From the NCBI RefSeq assembly GCF_014062315.1, contig NZ_JACGLT010000002.1:434001-498000 (forward strand): a stretch of 64,000 bases of DNA, in the 5' to 3' direction. Source of the DNA: Gelidibacter maritimus. GTDB lineage: Bacteria > Bacteroidota > Bacteroidia > Flavobacteriales > Flavobacteriaceae. Shown here piece after piece: positions 1 to 8,453 of the stretch; the stretch's first letter is position 1; every line of letters begins with the position of its first letter. The notes under the pieces are model-generated. The model was not told where the DNA came from. It searched no databases and saw nothing but the letters and a program-made list of their open reading frames with translations. A program made the position numbers and the translations under genes.

Positions 1-2
1 TT

Positions 3-530
3 GTTTTTAGTCAAGCTCAAGAAGATGATTCTATTTTTGGACGTATTGAAAAAAGCACAGTCAATCTCATATTAAAGAACAAGCACAAAGATTTGAGTAT
101 TGATGCGTTCTATTTATGTGGACCGGAGGCAATGATACATACTGTAAAGGATGTTCTTTCTGAGCATGAAATTCCTGAAGATCGGGTGTTTTTTGAACTG
201 TTTAAAGCTGCAAAACCTACAGAACGCGACACTGCGACCCTTCCTGATGGACAAACCAAAATTTCAGTTGTTTTAGATGATGACACGACCGAATTTGAAA
301 TGTCACAAAAACAGACCATTCTCGAAGCTGCACTAGATAACGATTTAGATGCTCCCTATTCTTGCCAAGGAGGAATTTGCAGTAGTTGCTTGGCACGTGT
401 CATTGAAGGGGAAGCAAAAATGCGTCAAAATAATATTTTGACTGATGGGGAAGTTGCTGAGGGTTTGATCTTAACCTGTCAAGCACATCCTCTAACACCG
501 CATATCAAAATTGATTATGATGATATTTAA
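3..530 (+). CDS. PaaE-like 2Fe-2S oxidoreductase, C-terminal part (5' end outside window)
   Basis: The frame is open from the window edge, so the N-terminal FAD-binding part is missing. The visible part holds the end of a ferredoxin-NADP-reductase-type NAD-binding domain (YLCGPEAM) followed by a plant-type ferredoxin domain with the cluster ligands in CQGGICSSC and a fourth Cys in LTCQAHP. This order (reductase then C-terminal ferredoxin) is that of PaaE, the electron-transfer subunit of phenylacetyl-CoA epoxidase, and of related ring-oxygenase reductases. A TTG at 93 could be read as a start but would cut the NAD domain, so I treat the gene as partial. No paa genes are visible downstream; the assignment to phenylacetate metabolism is inference from architecture only. 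A hairpin with a T-run follows at 702-728. Confidence 0.8.
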   Translation, partial: VFSQAQEDDSIFGRIEKSTVNLILKNKHKDLSIDAFYLCGPEAMIHTVKDVLSEHEIPEDRVFFELFKAAKPTERDTATLPDGQTKISVVLDDDTTEFEMSQKQTILEAALDNDLDAPYSCQGGICSSCLARVIEGEAKMRQNNILTDGEVAEGLILTCQAHPLTPHIKIDYDDI

Positions 531-701
531 ATCTTATTAAATTAAATGGACACCAAGGTTTTAATCGTTAAAAACCTTGATTTCGTCGAATAGACAGAAG
601 TAGCACTCTTAATATTATGTTAAATAAGATGAATTTTCTATTTTTATAATTGATTTAATTGTTACTATAAGGTTTATCTATTAACGAAAATTAAATCTCA
701 T

Positions 702-728
702 AACCCTACTTTTCAGTAGGGTTTTTTT
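702..728 (+). terminator. Intrinsic terminator after the PaaE-like gene
   Basis: Stem AACCCTAC (702-709), loop of six bases, GTAGGGTT (716-723), then a run of T. It reads as a terminator on the + strand; its right arm overlaps the last codons of the convergent GT9 gene. Confidence 0.75.
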
Positions 729-1744
729 AGGATGTTTTCAATCTTTTCAACCACATCTCTCGGATCGATAGTGGCCATACAGTTTTCATAACCCTCAGGA
801 AATTTGTTGCCATAAATGGAGGTTGGAATTTCAGGAAATTTTTTACGATCCGCTAAAAGTGCATTGTTTTCATCCTGATGAAACGGGAAAAACCCTGCAT
901 AAGGATGGGTTACGCCCCAAAGCGTCAAAACTTTTACCCCCATCATTGCCGCCAAATGGGCGTTGCCCGAATCCATAGAAAGCATCACATCTAAATTTGA
1001 AATCACATCCAATTCTTCATCAAGATTTAACTTTCCAGCAATATTTGTGACATTTTCGTTTTTGATAGAACTCAAGTATGCAGCATCATCTTTACTGCCA
1101 AAAAGCAAAATTTTATAGCTTTTTGAAAGATCTTTAATGACTGATTCCATTAAGTCTAAAGGATACATTTTACTCTTATAAGCTGCAAAAGGTGCAATTC
1201 CTATCCAGTTTTTAGTATCGCTTCCCATCAAATTGAGTGTTTTAGAATTTAATTGGGCACGTTCCGGAAAAATTGGGTCGGAATCTTTAATCGGAAATCC
1301 TAATTTCTCAAAAACATCTTTATAGCGTTGGTGTGTGCTTTTTAATTGCTCAAATATCTTTCCCTTGACTAAAGCTTTCTTTTCAGCCCTTCCTTTGTCC
1401 AATTGGATGGGTTTCAAATCTAACAGAAAGATTTTAAGGATATTACTTCGGAGTACATTATGCAAGTCGGCAACAGCATCAATGCCCAGCATCCTCAAGT
1501 CTTTTGAAAGTTCTAAGAGACCAAAAAAGCCTTTATGATTTCCTTTTAGATCTGGAGCAAAAACAGATACATTTTCTAAATCACGAAAGAATGGTTTAAA
1601 AAATTCTCTGGTTAAGACGGTTAACTTGATCTCTGGATATTGCTCTGTAAAAGCCCTTAGCACCGGGACAGTCATGGCCACGTCTCCCATGGCGGATAGA
1701 CGGATGACGAGGATGTGTTTAGGTTTGGCTGTGGAATTAGACAT
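713..1744 (-). CDS. Glycosyltransferase family 9 (ADP-heptosyltransferase-like)
   Basis: A 343-residue protein with the N-terminal IRLSAMGDVAMTVPVLRA signature of GT9 LPS heptosyltransferases and the C-terminal nucleotide-sugar site region SMDSGNAHLAAMMGVKVLTLWG, including the conserved Asp-Ser-Gly. GT9 enzymes transfer heptose from ADP-heptose to inner-core LPS on the cytoplasmic face; acceptor and donor here are not known. It lies 53 bp downstream of the DUF4254 gene on the same strand, a pairing commonly seen in Flavobacteriaceae, which suggests a shared role in LPS or lipid-A-core assembly. The gap between the two holds a palindrome (1758-1788). ATG start. Confidence 0.85.
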   Translation of the reverse strand: MSNSTAKPKHILVIRLSAMGDVAMTVPVLRAFTEQYPEIKLTVLTREFFKPFFRDLENVSVFAPDLKGNHKGFFGLLELSKDLRMLGIDAVADLHNVLRSNILKIFLLDLKPIQLDKGRAEKKALVKGKIFEQLKSTHQRYKDVFEKLGFPIKDSDPIFPERAQLNSKTLNLMGSDTKNWIGIAPFAAYKSKMYPLDLMESVIKDLSKSYKILLFGSKDDAAYLSSIKNENVTNIAGKLNLDEELDVISNLDVMLSMDSGNAHLAAMMGVKVLTLWGVTHPYAGFFPFHQDENNALLADRKKFPEIPTSIYGNKFPEGYENCMATIDPRDVVEKIENILKKPY

Positions 1745-1757
1745 TTTACAAAAAATA

Positions 1758-1788
1758 AACCTGTCAGGTTTTTGAAACGTGACAGGTT
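1758..1788. repeat. Short palindromic element (REP-like)
   Basis: Left arm AACCTGTCA (1758-1766), right arm TGACAGGTT (1780-1788), with further imperfect pairing inward. It closely resembles the AACCTCTCAGG...CCTGAGAGGTT palindromes at 59742-59774 and 60055-60087. It sits between DUF4254 and GT9 and could also act as an mRNA hairpin. Confidence 0.55.
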
Positions 1789-1797
1789 GCGTTTAGT

Positions 1798-2406
1798 TTA
1801 TTTTTGTCCGCGCAATACAGGGTTTAATTCATCATCATTGTACATTTTCATTTGCTTGTACACTTTCATGTATTTGTCGCCGTTTTTAATATCCGTAAGC
1901 AAATCGTCAATGGCTTGGCTTAAATCTTTACGCTGCTCCAATAGCACATTTAGTTTAGTAGTACAATTGAGCTTATGCGATGACGAGGCGTCAGGACGTT
2001 CAACCTCTTCGTTCATATGATAGATTTTTAAAGCTAAAATGGAGAGTCTGTCAATGGCCCACGCAGGACTTTCAGTATTGATGGTGGCATTTGGTTTAGG
2101 TACAACATCATCATAAAGACTCAAGAAATAACTATCAATATATTCTACCATATCCGTCCTATCTTGGTTGGATGCATCAATTTGACGTTTCAATTTTAAG
2201 GCTTCTATAGGATCGATATTCGGATCTCTAATGATGTCTTCATAATGCCATTGCACGGTATCAATCCAACATTTTCTATACAAGAGATGTTCAATGAGCT
2301 GTTTGTCTTCGTCATATATATTTTTAAAAACTTGATCCACTGTATTCTTTATATGATACGTATCGATGGCTTTTTGAAAAATTTCATTGGCTTTTGCTGT
2401 AAACAT
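1798..2406 (-). CDS. DUF4254 family protein
   Basis: A 202-residue soluble, mostly helical, charged protein recognised as the DUF4254 family of Bacteroidota (features such as LEHLLYRKCWIDTVQWHYED near residues 40-60, EYIDSY and a C-terminal DLLTDIKNGDKYMKVYKQMKM). No catalytic motif can be named. The family is usually found directly upstream of a heptosyltransferase-type GT9, as here, so a role in LPS core assembly is plausible but unproven. Divergent from upp, 73 bp apart. Confidence 0.75.
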   Translation of the reverse strand: MFTAKANEIFQKAIDTYHIKNTVDQVFKNIYDEDKQLIEHLLYRKCWIDTVQWHYEDIIRDPNIDPIEALKLKRQIDASNQDRTDMVEYIDSYFLSLYDDVVPKPNATINTESPAWAIDRLSILALKIYHMNEEVERPDASSSHKLNCTTKLNVLLEQRKDLSQAIDDLLTDIKNGDKYMKVYKQMKMYNDDELNPVLRGQK

Positions 2407-2479
2407 AATCTGATGATTTTAAGACGTAAATATACTTCTAATTAATTAACTTTACCATTCAAAATAGAGTTTAAGCCTT

Positions 2480-3139
2480 ATGCACATTCACAACCTAACA
2501 GAAAAAAATTCCATTTTAAACACATTTATTTCAGAAATGAGAGATGTGAATATCCAAAGTGACCGGATGCGCTTCCGAAGAAATATTGAACGCATTGGCG
2601 AGATTTTAGGCTATGAAATAAGCAAAAAATTAAATTTTAATCCGGCGGTGATTGAAACACCCTTAGGGAGTTGTGAAATGAATATTATGGGAAATGAAAT
2701 TGTGCTTTGTTCTATTTTGCGAGCTGGCGTGCCTTTGCACAACGGATTATTAAACTATTTTGATGACGCAGAAAATGCATTTATTTCGGCCTATAGGCAA
2801 CATCATAAAAACCCCGATAGTTTTGAGATTGTTGTTGAGTATTCAGCATGCCCAAGCTTAGAGGGCAAGACGCTTATTTTAGCTGATCCTATGCTAGCTA
2901 CGGGCCAATCTCTTGTGGCCACTTTTGAAGCTTTAAAGCCTTTTGGAAAACCTAAAGAAATTCATTTAGCTTGCGTCATTGGTGCACAAGATGGTATTGA
3001 TTATATCAGCAGGCATTTTAGTCCGGATACCCATTTGTGGATTGCTACCGTAGACCCTGATCTCAATGAGAAAGGTTATATCATGCCGGGGTTAGGTGAT
3101 GCCGGCGATTTAGCCTACGGCGAAAAGCTACAGCATTAA
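2480..3139 (+). CDS. upp: Uracil phosphoribosyltransferase
   Basis: A 219-residue type I phosphoribosyltransferase of the UPRTase kind: it makes UMP from uracil and PRPP in pyrimidine salvage. The PRPP-binding loop reads DPMLATGQS, the uracil-specific C-terminal region reads GYIMPGLGDAGDLAYG, and the SILRAGVPLHNG segment is typical. Length fits the family. The last 12 bases overlap the convergent DUF6427 gene. ATG start at 2480. Confidence 0.93.
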   Translation: MHIHNLTEKNSILNTFISEMRDVNIQSDRMRFRRNIERIGEILGYEISKKLNFNPAVIETPLGSCEMNIMGNEIVLCSILRAGVPLHNGLLNYFDDAENAFISAYRQHHKNPDSFEIVVEYSACPSLEGKTLILADPMLATGQSLVATFEALKPFGKPKEIHLACVIGAQDGIDYISRHFSPDTHLWIATVDPDLNEKGYIMPGLGDAGDLAYGEKLQH

Positions 3140-4051
3140 GTTCAACAGGGCGGCACCTATTAAAATAAGGATCAAAACCTCCTTAAACCATTTTTCTGGA
3201 ATAATTTCTAAATAATTAGACATGATAATCGCCAACGGTGCGAATAGAAAAATAAATTCGCTGCCATCTTTGTAAGGCGACACCAAAATAATGCTCAAGG
3301 CAATCAATGACGACACTATAACGATGATAAATGATGGTCTGTAGCTCTTTAATTGCCGTTTAATACTTCTCATAAAATAAAAAGAGGCCCATATTCCGTA
3401 AGAAAATAATAAAGTAGCTGCTATGATCATCCGCTTTGAGTTCAAGGATGTAAAATCAAAGCTTACATCAAAAAAACCGTTTAAATAGGGGTCAAAATCT
3501 ATATCCATTGCAATCATATAAGCAGCAGCAATGACCACAACGCAGAGGACGCCGATAAACGGAATGATCCAATTTTTGATATCTATTATGGAATGCAGAA
3601 AGAGTGCGAGAAATATTAAAATATAAAATAAGGAGGCCCAAAAAAACAATAGAGTTGCTAAACTGATCCAAAAGGCAGCATCAAAAAGTTTTTTCTTGAT
3701 TTCTTTTCGAGATCTCAAGCTAATGATACGTCGTAACGCCAATAAGATAAAAAAATTGGCCACAAGCAGTTTGGAATTGCTTAGCGTTTCTGGTAAGACC
3801 GCCACAAACAGACCAAACATTAAAATTTTATAGCTGTTTTTTTTTGTCAGCTTATTTTTACTGGCAAAGAAGTCAAGCACAAATAGTGATGCCAAACATA
3901 CCCCAAAAAGAAAAGCTTGCTTAAAAAAAAGTTCGACCGAAAAATTACTAGTCAAGGTTGTGAGCTTGGTGACCAAGAAAACAACAAAAAGCATGGCGCT
4001 GATGACCAGAAAATGTATAGGTTTTGCTTTACTGAAAAAACTTGAAATCAT
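3128..4051 (-). CDS. DUF6427 family integral membrane protein
   Basis: A 307-residue, very hydrophobic protein with roughly eight to ten predicted membrane segments (for example IHFLVISAMLFVVFLVTKL near the N terminus and a final EVLILILIGAALLNLML). It matches the DUF6427 family that in Flavobacteriaceae lies between upp and the DUF6341/purD pair, as it does here. Function unknown; no transporter or enzyme motif is visible. It overlaps the 3' end of upp by 12 bp, convergently. Confidence 0.75.
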   Translation of the reverse strand: MISSFFSKAKPIHFLVISAMLFVVFLVTKLTTLTSNFSVELFFKQAFLFGVCLASLFVLDFFASKNKLTKKNSYKILMFGLFVAVLPETLSNSKLLVANFFILLALRRIISLRSRKEIKKKLFDAAFWISLATLLFFWASLFYILIFLALFLHSIIDIKNWIIPFIGVLCVVVIAAAYMIAMDIDFDPYLNGFFDVSFDFTSLNSKRMIIAATLLFSYGIWASFYFMRSIKRQLKSYRPSFIIVIVSSLIALSIILVSPYKDGSEFIFLFAPLAIIMSNYLEIIPEKWFKEVLILILIGAALLNLML

Positions 4052-4144
4052 TTAGAGCTGTGTTCTGGGTTTGCTGCTTAGTCTATACTTCAACGAAAAT
4101 AAAATTCGCTCTCACTTTATGGAACATTTCAAATAAAAAAAACG

Positions 4145-4152
4145 TAATTTTG
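4145..4152 (+). promoter_or_regulatory. Putative -7 element (TAATTTTG) for the DUF6341 gene
   Basis: Matches the Bacteroidota -7 consensus TAnnTTTG, 25 bp before the ATG at 4178. No good TTG -33 element is seen at the usual distance. Confidence 0.45.
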
Positions 4153-4177
4153 TATTGTAAATATAATATTTATTATC

Positions 4178-4402
4178 ATGACTGAATTTTTTTACGGTAT
4201 TGCAGCCTTATTTGATTTTTTAATGATCCCTTTTGAAGCTTTAAGAGAACTGGAGCTTGACAGTTGGTGGCTTGCAAATCTTGTCTCTTGGATACTTATA
4301 ATCATTACTTTCGTGGCATTTGTTTATTGGATGGGAGAATTGAAGAAGTATGACGATAACGACGAAGAGGACAAAAGCATTTCATCCCATTCGTTTTTAT
4401 AA
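4178..4402 (+). CDS. DUF6341 family small membrane protein
   Basis: A 74-residue protein with an amphipathic N terminus (FYGIAALFDFLMIPFEALREL), one clear membrane helix (LANLVSWILIIITFVAFVYW) and a short acidic tail (DDNDEEDK). It matches the small DUF6341 family found beside purD in Flavobacteriaceae. Function unknown. It overlaps the convergent purD gene by 6 bp, so the two transcripts end in each other. Confidence 0.7.
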   Translation: MTEFFYGIAALFDFLMIPFEALRELELDSWWLANLVSWILIIITFVAFVYWMGELKKYDDNDEEDKSISSHSFL

Positions 4403-5668
4403 ATCAAAACCAATATCCTTACGGTAATACATCTTATCAAAATGTAGTTTCTCTATATTTTGATAAGATTTTTTTATGGCTTCTTGGTACGTTTCTCCAA
4501 AGGCCGTAATAGCCATAACACGACCTCCAGAAGTAACCACCTGATTGTTCCTTAGTGAGGCACCGGCATGAAATGGGATGACCTCTGTTAAATTTGCTAG
4601 GCCTGTAATTTCTTTACTTTTCTCATAGCTTTCGGGATAACCACCCGAAACCAGCATGACTGTGGTGGCAGCACGTGAATCAATTTCAATCTCAATACTG
4701 TCCAAGGTTTGATCGGCAATAGCTTGGAATATTTCAACTAAGTCATTTTTTACTCGTGGCAAAACTACCTCGGTCTCCGGATCGCCCATCCGCACGTTGT
4801 ATTCAATAACTTTCGGATCGTCCCCAACTTTAATCAAACCGATAAAAATAAAACCTTTATAGTGCAGGCCATCTTTTTGAAGCCCGGCAACGGTTGGTTG
4901 AACAATGCGCTCTTCAATTTTATTTAAAAATGACTCGGTGGCAAAAGGTACGGGAGATACTGCGCCCATCCCACCGGTATTTAATCCAGTATCACCATCG
5001 CCAATGCGTTTATAATCCTTTGCCGTTGGCAAAATTTTATAGTTTTTCCCATCGGTAAGCACAAAGCAACTCAACTCAATGCCATCTAAAAACTCTTCAA
5101 TGACCACTTTAGTGCTGGCTGCGCCAAATTTGGCATCTACAAGCATATGCTTCAGTTCTGCTTTGGCTTCATTGAGATCATTTAAAATCAAAACTCCTTT
5201 TCCGGCTGCCAAGCCATCTGCTTTTAACACGTAGGGTGGCTTTAAGGTTTCCAAAAATTGATATCCAGCTTCTAAGGTTGAGGCATCAAAACTCTGATAA
5301 GCCGCAGTAGGAATATCATGACGGAACATAAATTCCTTGGCAAATTCCTTACTACCTTCTAATTCTGCCGCAGCTTTTTGAGGACCAATAACGGCAACAT
5401 GCTTCAACTCCTCATCATCCAAAAAGAAATCGTGAACACCTTTCACCAAAGGATCTTCTGGTCCGACAACAACCATATCGATTTGTTTTTCAAGAACCAC
5501 TTTTTTTATAGCCTGAAAATCGGTGACGTTAAGATCGATGTTTTCAGCTATTTCAGCGGTTCCAGAATTTCCTGGAGCCACATATAATTTTTGACATAGT
5601 GGACTTTGTACAATTTTCCAAGCAAAAGTATGTTCCCTCCCACCGGAACCAAGAATTAAAATGGTCAT
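4397..5668 (-). CDS. purD: Phosphoribosylamine--glycine ligase (GAR synthetase)
   Basis: A 423-residue ATP-grasp enzyme catalysing the second step of de novo purine synthesis. The N terminus has the diagnostic LILGSGGREHTFAWKI; the ATP-grasp region has KADGLAAGKGVLI and GMGAVSP; the metal/adenine region has EYNVRMGDPE; the C-terminal PurD domain has SGGRVMAITAFG. Full family length. It stands alone with its own promoter (5686-5714) and no visible PurR-type operator or riboswitch. Confidence 0.95.
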   Translation of the reverse strand: MTILILGSGGREHTFAWKIVQSPLCQKLYVAPGNSGTAEIAENIDLNVTDFQAIKKVVLEKQIDMVVVGPEDPLVKGVHDFFLDDEELKHVAVIGPQKAAAELEGSKEFAKEFMFRHDIPTAAYQSFDASTLEAGYQFLETLKPPYVLKADGLAAGKGVLILNDLNEAKAELKHMLVDAKFGAASTKVVIEEFLDGIELSCFVLTDGKNYKILPTAKDYKRIGDGDTGLNTGGMGAVSPVPFATESFLNKIEERIVQPTVAGLQKDGLHYKGFIFIGLIKVGDDPKVIEYNVRMGDPETEVVLPRVKNDLVEIFQAIADQTLDSIEIEIDSRAATTVMLVSGGYPESYEKSKEITGLANLTEVIPFHAGASLRNNQVVTSGGRVMAITAFGETYQEAIKKSYQNIEKLHFDKMYYRKDIGFDL

Positions 5669-6045
5669 GTTAGTAATGTTTGATGCAAAAATATAGTTTA
5701 TGCTATGAAAACAATAATATTTTTGACGATTAAATCGATAATGTAAGATAAAAGAATCAAGAGTAGAGTCTTAACCAGAAAAGTATGAAAAATATTGATT
5801 TTGAGGCTTAATATCAGCCGTATCATCATGACTTGCGATGCTTACAAAAATTTAAAAGTGAAGAATGGTGCCAACCTATTGCGTTGTATATTGTGACGAG
5901 GCATTGCCCATAGACAATATCTTAGTTAGTTAACTCAAGAGTTCCAATCGAACAAGAAGGGAGTTGAACCTTAAATGTTCAAGATTGAATTTAGTCAAGA
6001 GTTTAATTAATTTCTTTACTTTACAATCTCAAAATCAGGTTAACA
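5669..6045. other. Intergenic region purD / CapK-like ligase
   Basis: 377 bp between divergent genes. Apart from the purD promoter I see no convincing ORF, hairpin or repeat. It forms the left boundary of the polysaccharide locus, and the CapK-like gene has no clear TAnnTTTG element in it. Confidence 0.6.
5686..5714 (-). promoter_or_regulatory. Bacteroidota-type promoter of purD
   Basis: On the - strand: TTG (5714-5712), an 18-bp spacer, then TATTTTTG (5693-5686), ending 17 bp before the purD ATG. Both elements match the TTG / TAnnTTTG consensus. Confidence 0.55.
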
Positions 6046-7362
6046 TTGAATTTATTTGATCTATCTTTAAAACTGAACGGGTTTCCAATTAAGGAAGCGC
6101 GACCGGTATTGAAAGAAATTCAAATTCTTAACGACGAGAAGTTCAAGAATTACATAGAGAACCAGAGAACAACAATTGTCAACTATCACCTCAAACACAA
6201 TCCTTTTTACCAGTCTCTTTTTAAAGACGCTCAATTCTCAACTTGGAATGCTGTGCCCATTATGACCAAAAGAGATTTGCAGCACCCTTTGGTCAATCGA
6301 CTATCGGAAGGTTTTTCGGAGAAAAACGTTTATATCAATAAAACGTCGGGGTCTTCTGGAGACCCTTTTGTTTTTGCCAAGGACAAGTTTTGTCATGCCT
6401 TAACCTGGGCGGTTATTCAAGATCGTTTTGGTTGGTTCAACCTCAACTTCAACAGCTCAAAACAAGCCCGATTTTATGGTATTCCTTTAGATAAAAAAGG
6501 GTATTATAAAGAACGTTTTAAGGATGTCTTGAGCGGACGCTTCCGTTTTTCGGTCTACGATTTAAGTGATGCTACGCTTGAAAATTATTTAAAAAAGTTC
6601 AAAACCACTCGTTTTGATTATATCAACGGTTATACAAGTGCCATTGTTCAATTTGCAAAGTTCTTGGAGCAGCGAAATTTGGTTTTAAAAACAATATGTC
6701 CTACCCTTAAAGCCTGTGTTGTGACCTCAGAGATGTTATTTGAAGACGATAAACAGCTAATGGAAAAACAATTTGGTATACCTGTGGTCAATGAATATGG
6801 GGCATCGGAATTGGATTTAATCGCTTTCCAAAATCCGCAAGATGAATGGGTTGTGAACAGTGAAACCCTTTTTGTGGAAATCATTGATGCAGATGGTCAA
6901 GTATTACCTTACGGTGAAGAAGGGCGGGTAGTCATTACTTCATTATACAATAAAGCACACCCCTTTATTCGCTATGATATTGGCGATATTGGAATTCTTT
7001 CTAAAGAAAGTACATTTCAAAAACCGTTGCTTCAAAAATTAATTGGACGCAGCAATGATATCGTCCACTTACCAAGTGGAAAAAAGGCGGCTGGACTTAC
7101 CTTTTACTATATTACCAAAAGTATTGTTGAAGATGATGGTAACGTGAAAGAATTTATGATTGAGCAATTAGATTTTCAAACCTTTAAAATCATCTATGTC
7201 AGCAATCAGGAACTATCAAATCAACAAACTAAAACGATACTTAAAGAAATAGAAAACTACCTTGAAAAAGGACTATACATTATCTTTGAGCGTCAACCAC
7301 GCTTAAAACGTTCTCAATCAGGAAAGCTGAAACAGTTTTCATCATTATTAAACAAAATATGA
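6046..7362 (+). CDS. Phenylacetate-CoA ligase (PaaK/CapK)-like adenylate-forming protein
   Basis: A 438-residue protein of the ANL superfamily, PaaK/CapK branch. The ATP-binding P-loop is seen as NKTSGSSGDPF (about residues 99-109), followed by NEYGASELD (A4/A5-like motif) and RYDIGDIG (Asp that contacts ribose). CapK-type members are frequent in capsule and O-antigen loci, but their substrate is not established; activation of a carboxylic acid for decoration of the glycan is one possibility. The start is TTG at 6046: an in-frame stop lies at 6004-6006 and there is no ATG between. It overlaps wecB by 4 bp (ATGA), so the three + strand genes form one operon. Confidence 0.75.
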   Translation: MNLFDLSLKLNGFPIKEARPVLKEIQILNDEKFKNYIENQRTTIVNYHLKHNPFYQSLFKDAQFSTWNAVPIMTKRDLQHPLVNRLSEGFSEKNVYINKTSGSSGDPFVFAKDKFCHALTWAVIQDRFGWFNLNFNSSKQARFYGIPLDKKGYYKERFKDVLSGRFRFSVYDLSDATLENYLKKFKTTRFDYINGYTSAIVQFAKFLEQRNLVLKTICPTLKACVVTSEMLFEDDKQLMEKQFGIPVVNEYGASELDLIAFQNPQDEWVVNSETLFVEIIDADGQVLPYGEEGRVVITSLYNKAHPFIRYDIGDIGILSKESTFQKPLLQKLIGRSNDIVHLPSGKKAAGLTFYYITKSIVEDDGNVKEFMIEQLDFQTFKIIYVSNQELSNQQTKTILKEIENYLEKGLYIIFERQPRLKRSQSGKLKQFSSLLNKI

Positions 7363-8453
7363 CCATAACCATTATAGCCGGCGCACGCCCAAACTTCATG
7401 AAAATAGCACCTATTATCGATGCTATCAAGCAAAAACAATCAGAAGGTGTTGCAATTAATTATCAGTTGATCCATACGGGTCAGCATTACGATAGGAACT
7501 TAAGTGATACTTTTTTTGAAGAATTGAATATTCCGTTTCCAGATATCAATTTGAATGTGCAAAGTGGCACACAAGCAGAACAAACTGGAGCGATTATGAT
7601 TGGGTTTGAGAAGGTTTTGGCAGAAAACCCAACCGATTTGGTGATGGTGGTTGGTGATGTCACTTCAACTATGGCCTGTACGATAGTCGCCAAAAAAGCA
7701 GGTATAAAAGTGGCGCATGTAGAGGCTGGAATCCGTTCAGGTGATATGAATATGCCTGAAGAAATCAATAGAATTGTCACCGATAGCCTAACCGACTATT
7801 TTTTCTCCACCACATCTTTAGCTTCAAAAACCCTCGAAGATCTTGGCGTAAATAAAAGCCAAATTTATTTGGTGGGCAATGTGATGATTGATACCCTACG
7901 CAAAAATGAGAGCAGACTCAAACAACCTGCACTTTGGAAAGGGTTGCAACTGCAGGAAAAAAAGTATATGGTCATGACTTTGCACAGGCCAAGTAATGTG
8001 GATGAAGAAGGACAACTCAAAGCTTTAATTACACAGCTTGCCCAATTAGGAAAGGACTATCCTATTATTTTCCCGGTGCATCCAAGAACCAAAAAGCTGT
8101 TGGAAGGATTGAATTTAAATTTTGACAACTTACATTATGTCGCGCCGTTGGGATATTTAGAATTCAATTATCTGGTTAAAAATGCCTTTGCAGTACTGAC
8201 AGATTCTGGAGGAATCACAGAAGAGACCACGGTCATGAATGTTCCCTGCATCACGTTAAGAGATAGCACAGAACGTCCAGAGACGTGCACAATCGGTACC
8301 AATGTTTTGGTGGGAAATGATCCTGATAAAATCGTTCAGGCTTTCGAAAAATTATTTTCTGGGAATTGGAAAAAGGGTGAAATCCCAGAGTTATGGGATG
8401 GCCATGCTGCCAAACGTATCGTAAATAATATCGTAGATATCTACAAATTGTAA
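7359..8453 (+). CDS. wecB: UDP-N-acetylglucosamine 2-epimerase (non-hydrolysing)
   Basis: A 364-residue enzyme that interconverts UDP-GlcNAc and UDP-ManNAc, supplying ManNAc units for surface polysaccharide. Diagnostic segments: IIAGARPNFMKIAPI at the N terminus, HVEAGIRSGDMNMPEEINR in the middle, and TDSGGITEETTVMNVPCITLRDSTERPE at the C-terminal UDP site. Full family length. No wecC (UDP-ManNAc dehydrogenase) is next to it, so ManNAc itself rather than ManNAcA may be used. It overlaps the preceding gene by 4 bp and the following GT4 by 1 bp. Confidence 0.92.
   Translation: MTITIIAGARPNFMKIAPIIDAIKQKQSEGVAINYQLIHTGQHYDRNLSDTFFEELNIPFPDINLNVQSGTQAEQTGAIMIGFEKVLAENPTDLVMVVGDVTSTMACTIVAKKAGIKVAHVEAGIRSGDMNMPEEINRIVTDSLTDYFFSTTSLASKTLEDLGVNKSQIYLVGNVMIDTLRKNESRLKQPALWKGLQLQEKKYMVMTLHRPSNVDEEGQLKALITQLAQLGKDYPIIFPVHPRTKKLLEGLNLNFDNLHYVAPLGYLEFNYLVKNAFAVLTDSGGITEETTVMNVPCITLRDSTERPETCTIGTNVLVGNDPDKIVQAFEKLFSGNWKKGEIPELWDGHAAKRIVNNIVDIYKL

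Noticed and set aside
555-578. Imperfect hairpin after the PaaE-like gene
   Set aside because: AAGGTTTTAA / TTAAAAACCTT needs a bulge and is not followed by a T-run; the terminator at 702-728 is better.
5669-6045. Purine riboswitch upstream of purD
   Set aside because: The leader between promoter and ATG is too short for an aptamer and no such fold is visible.
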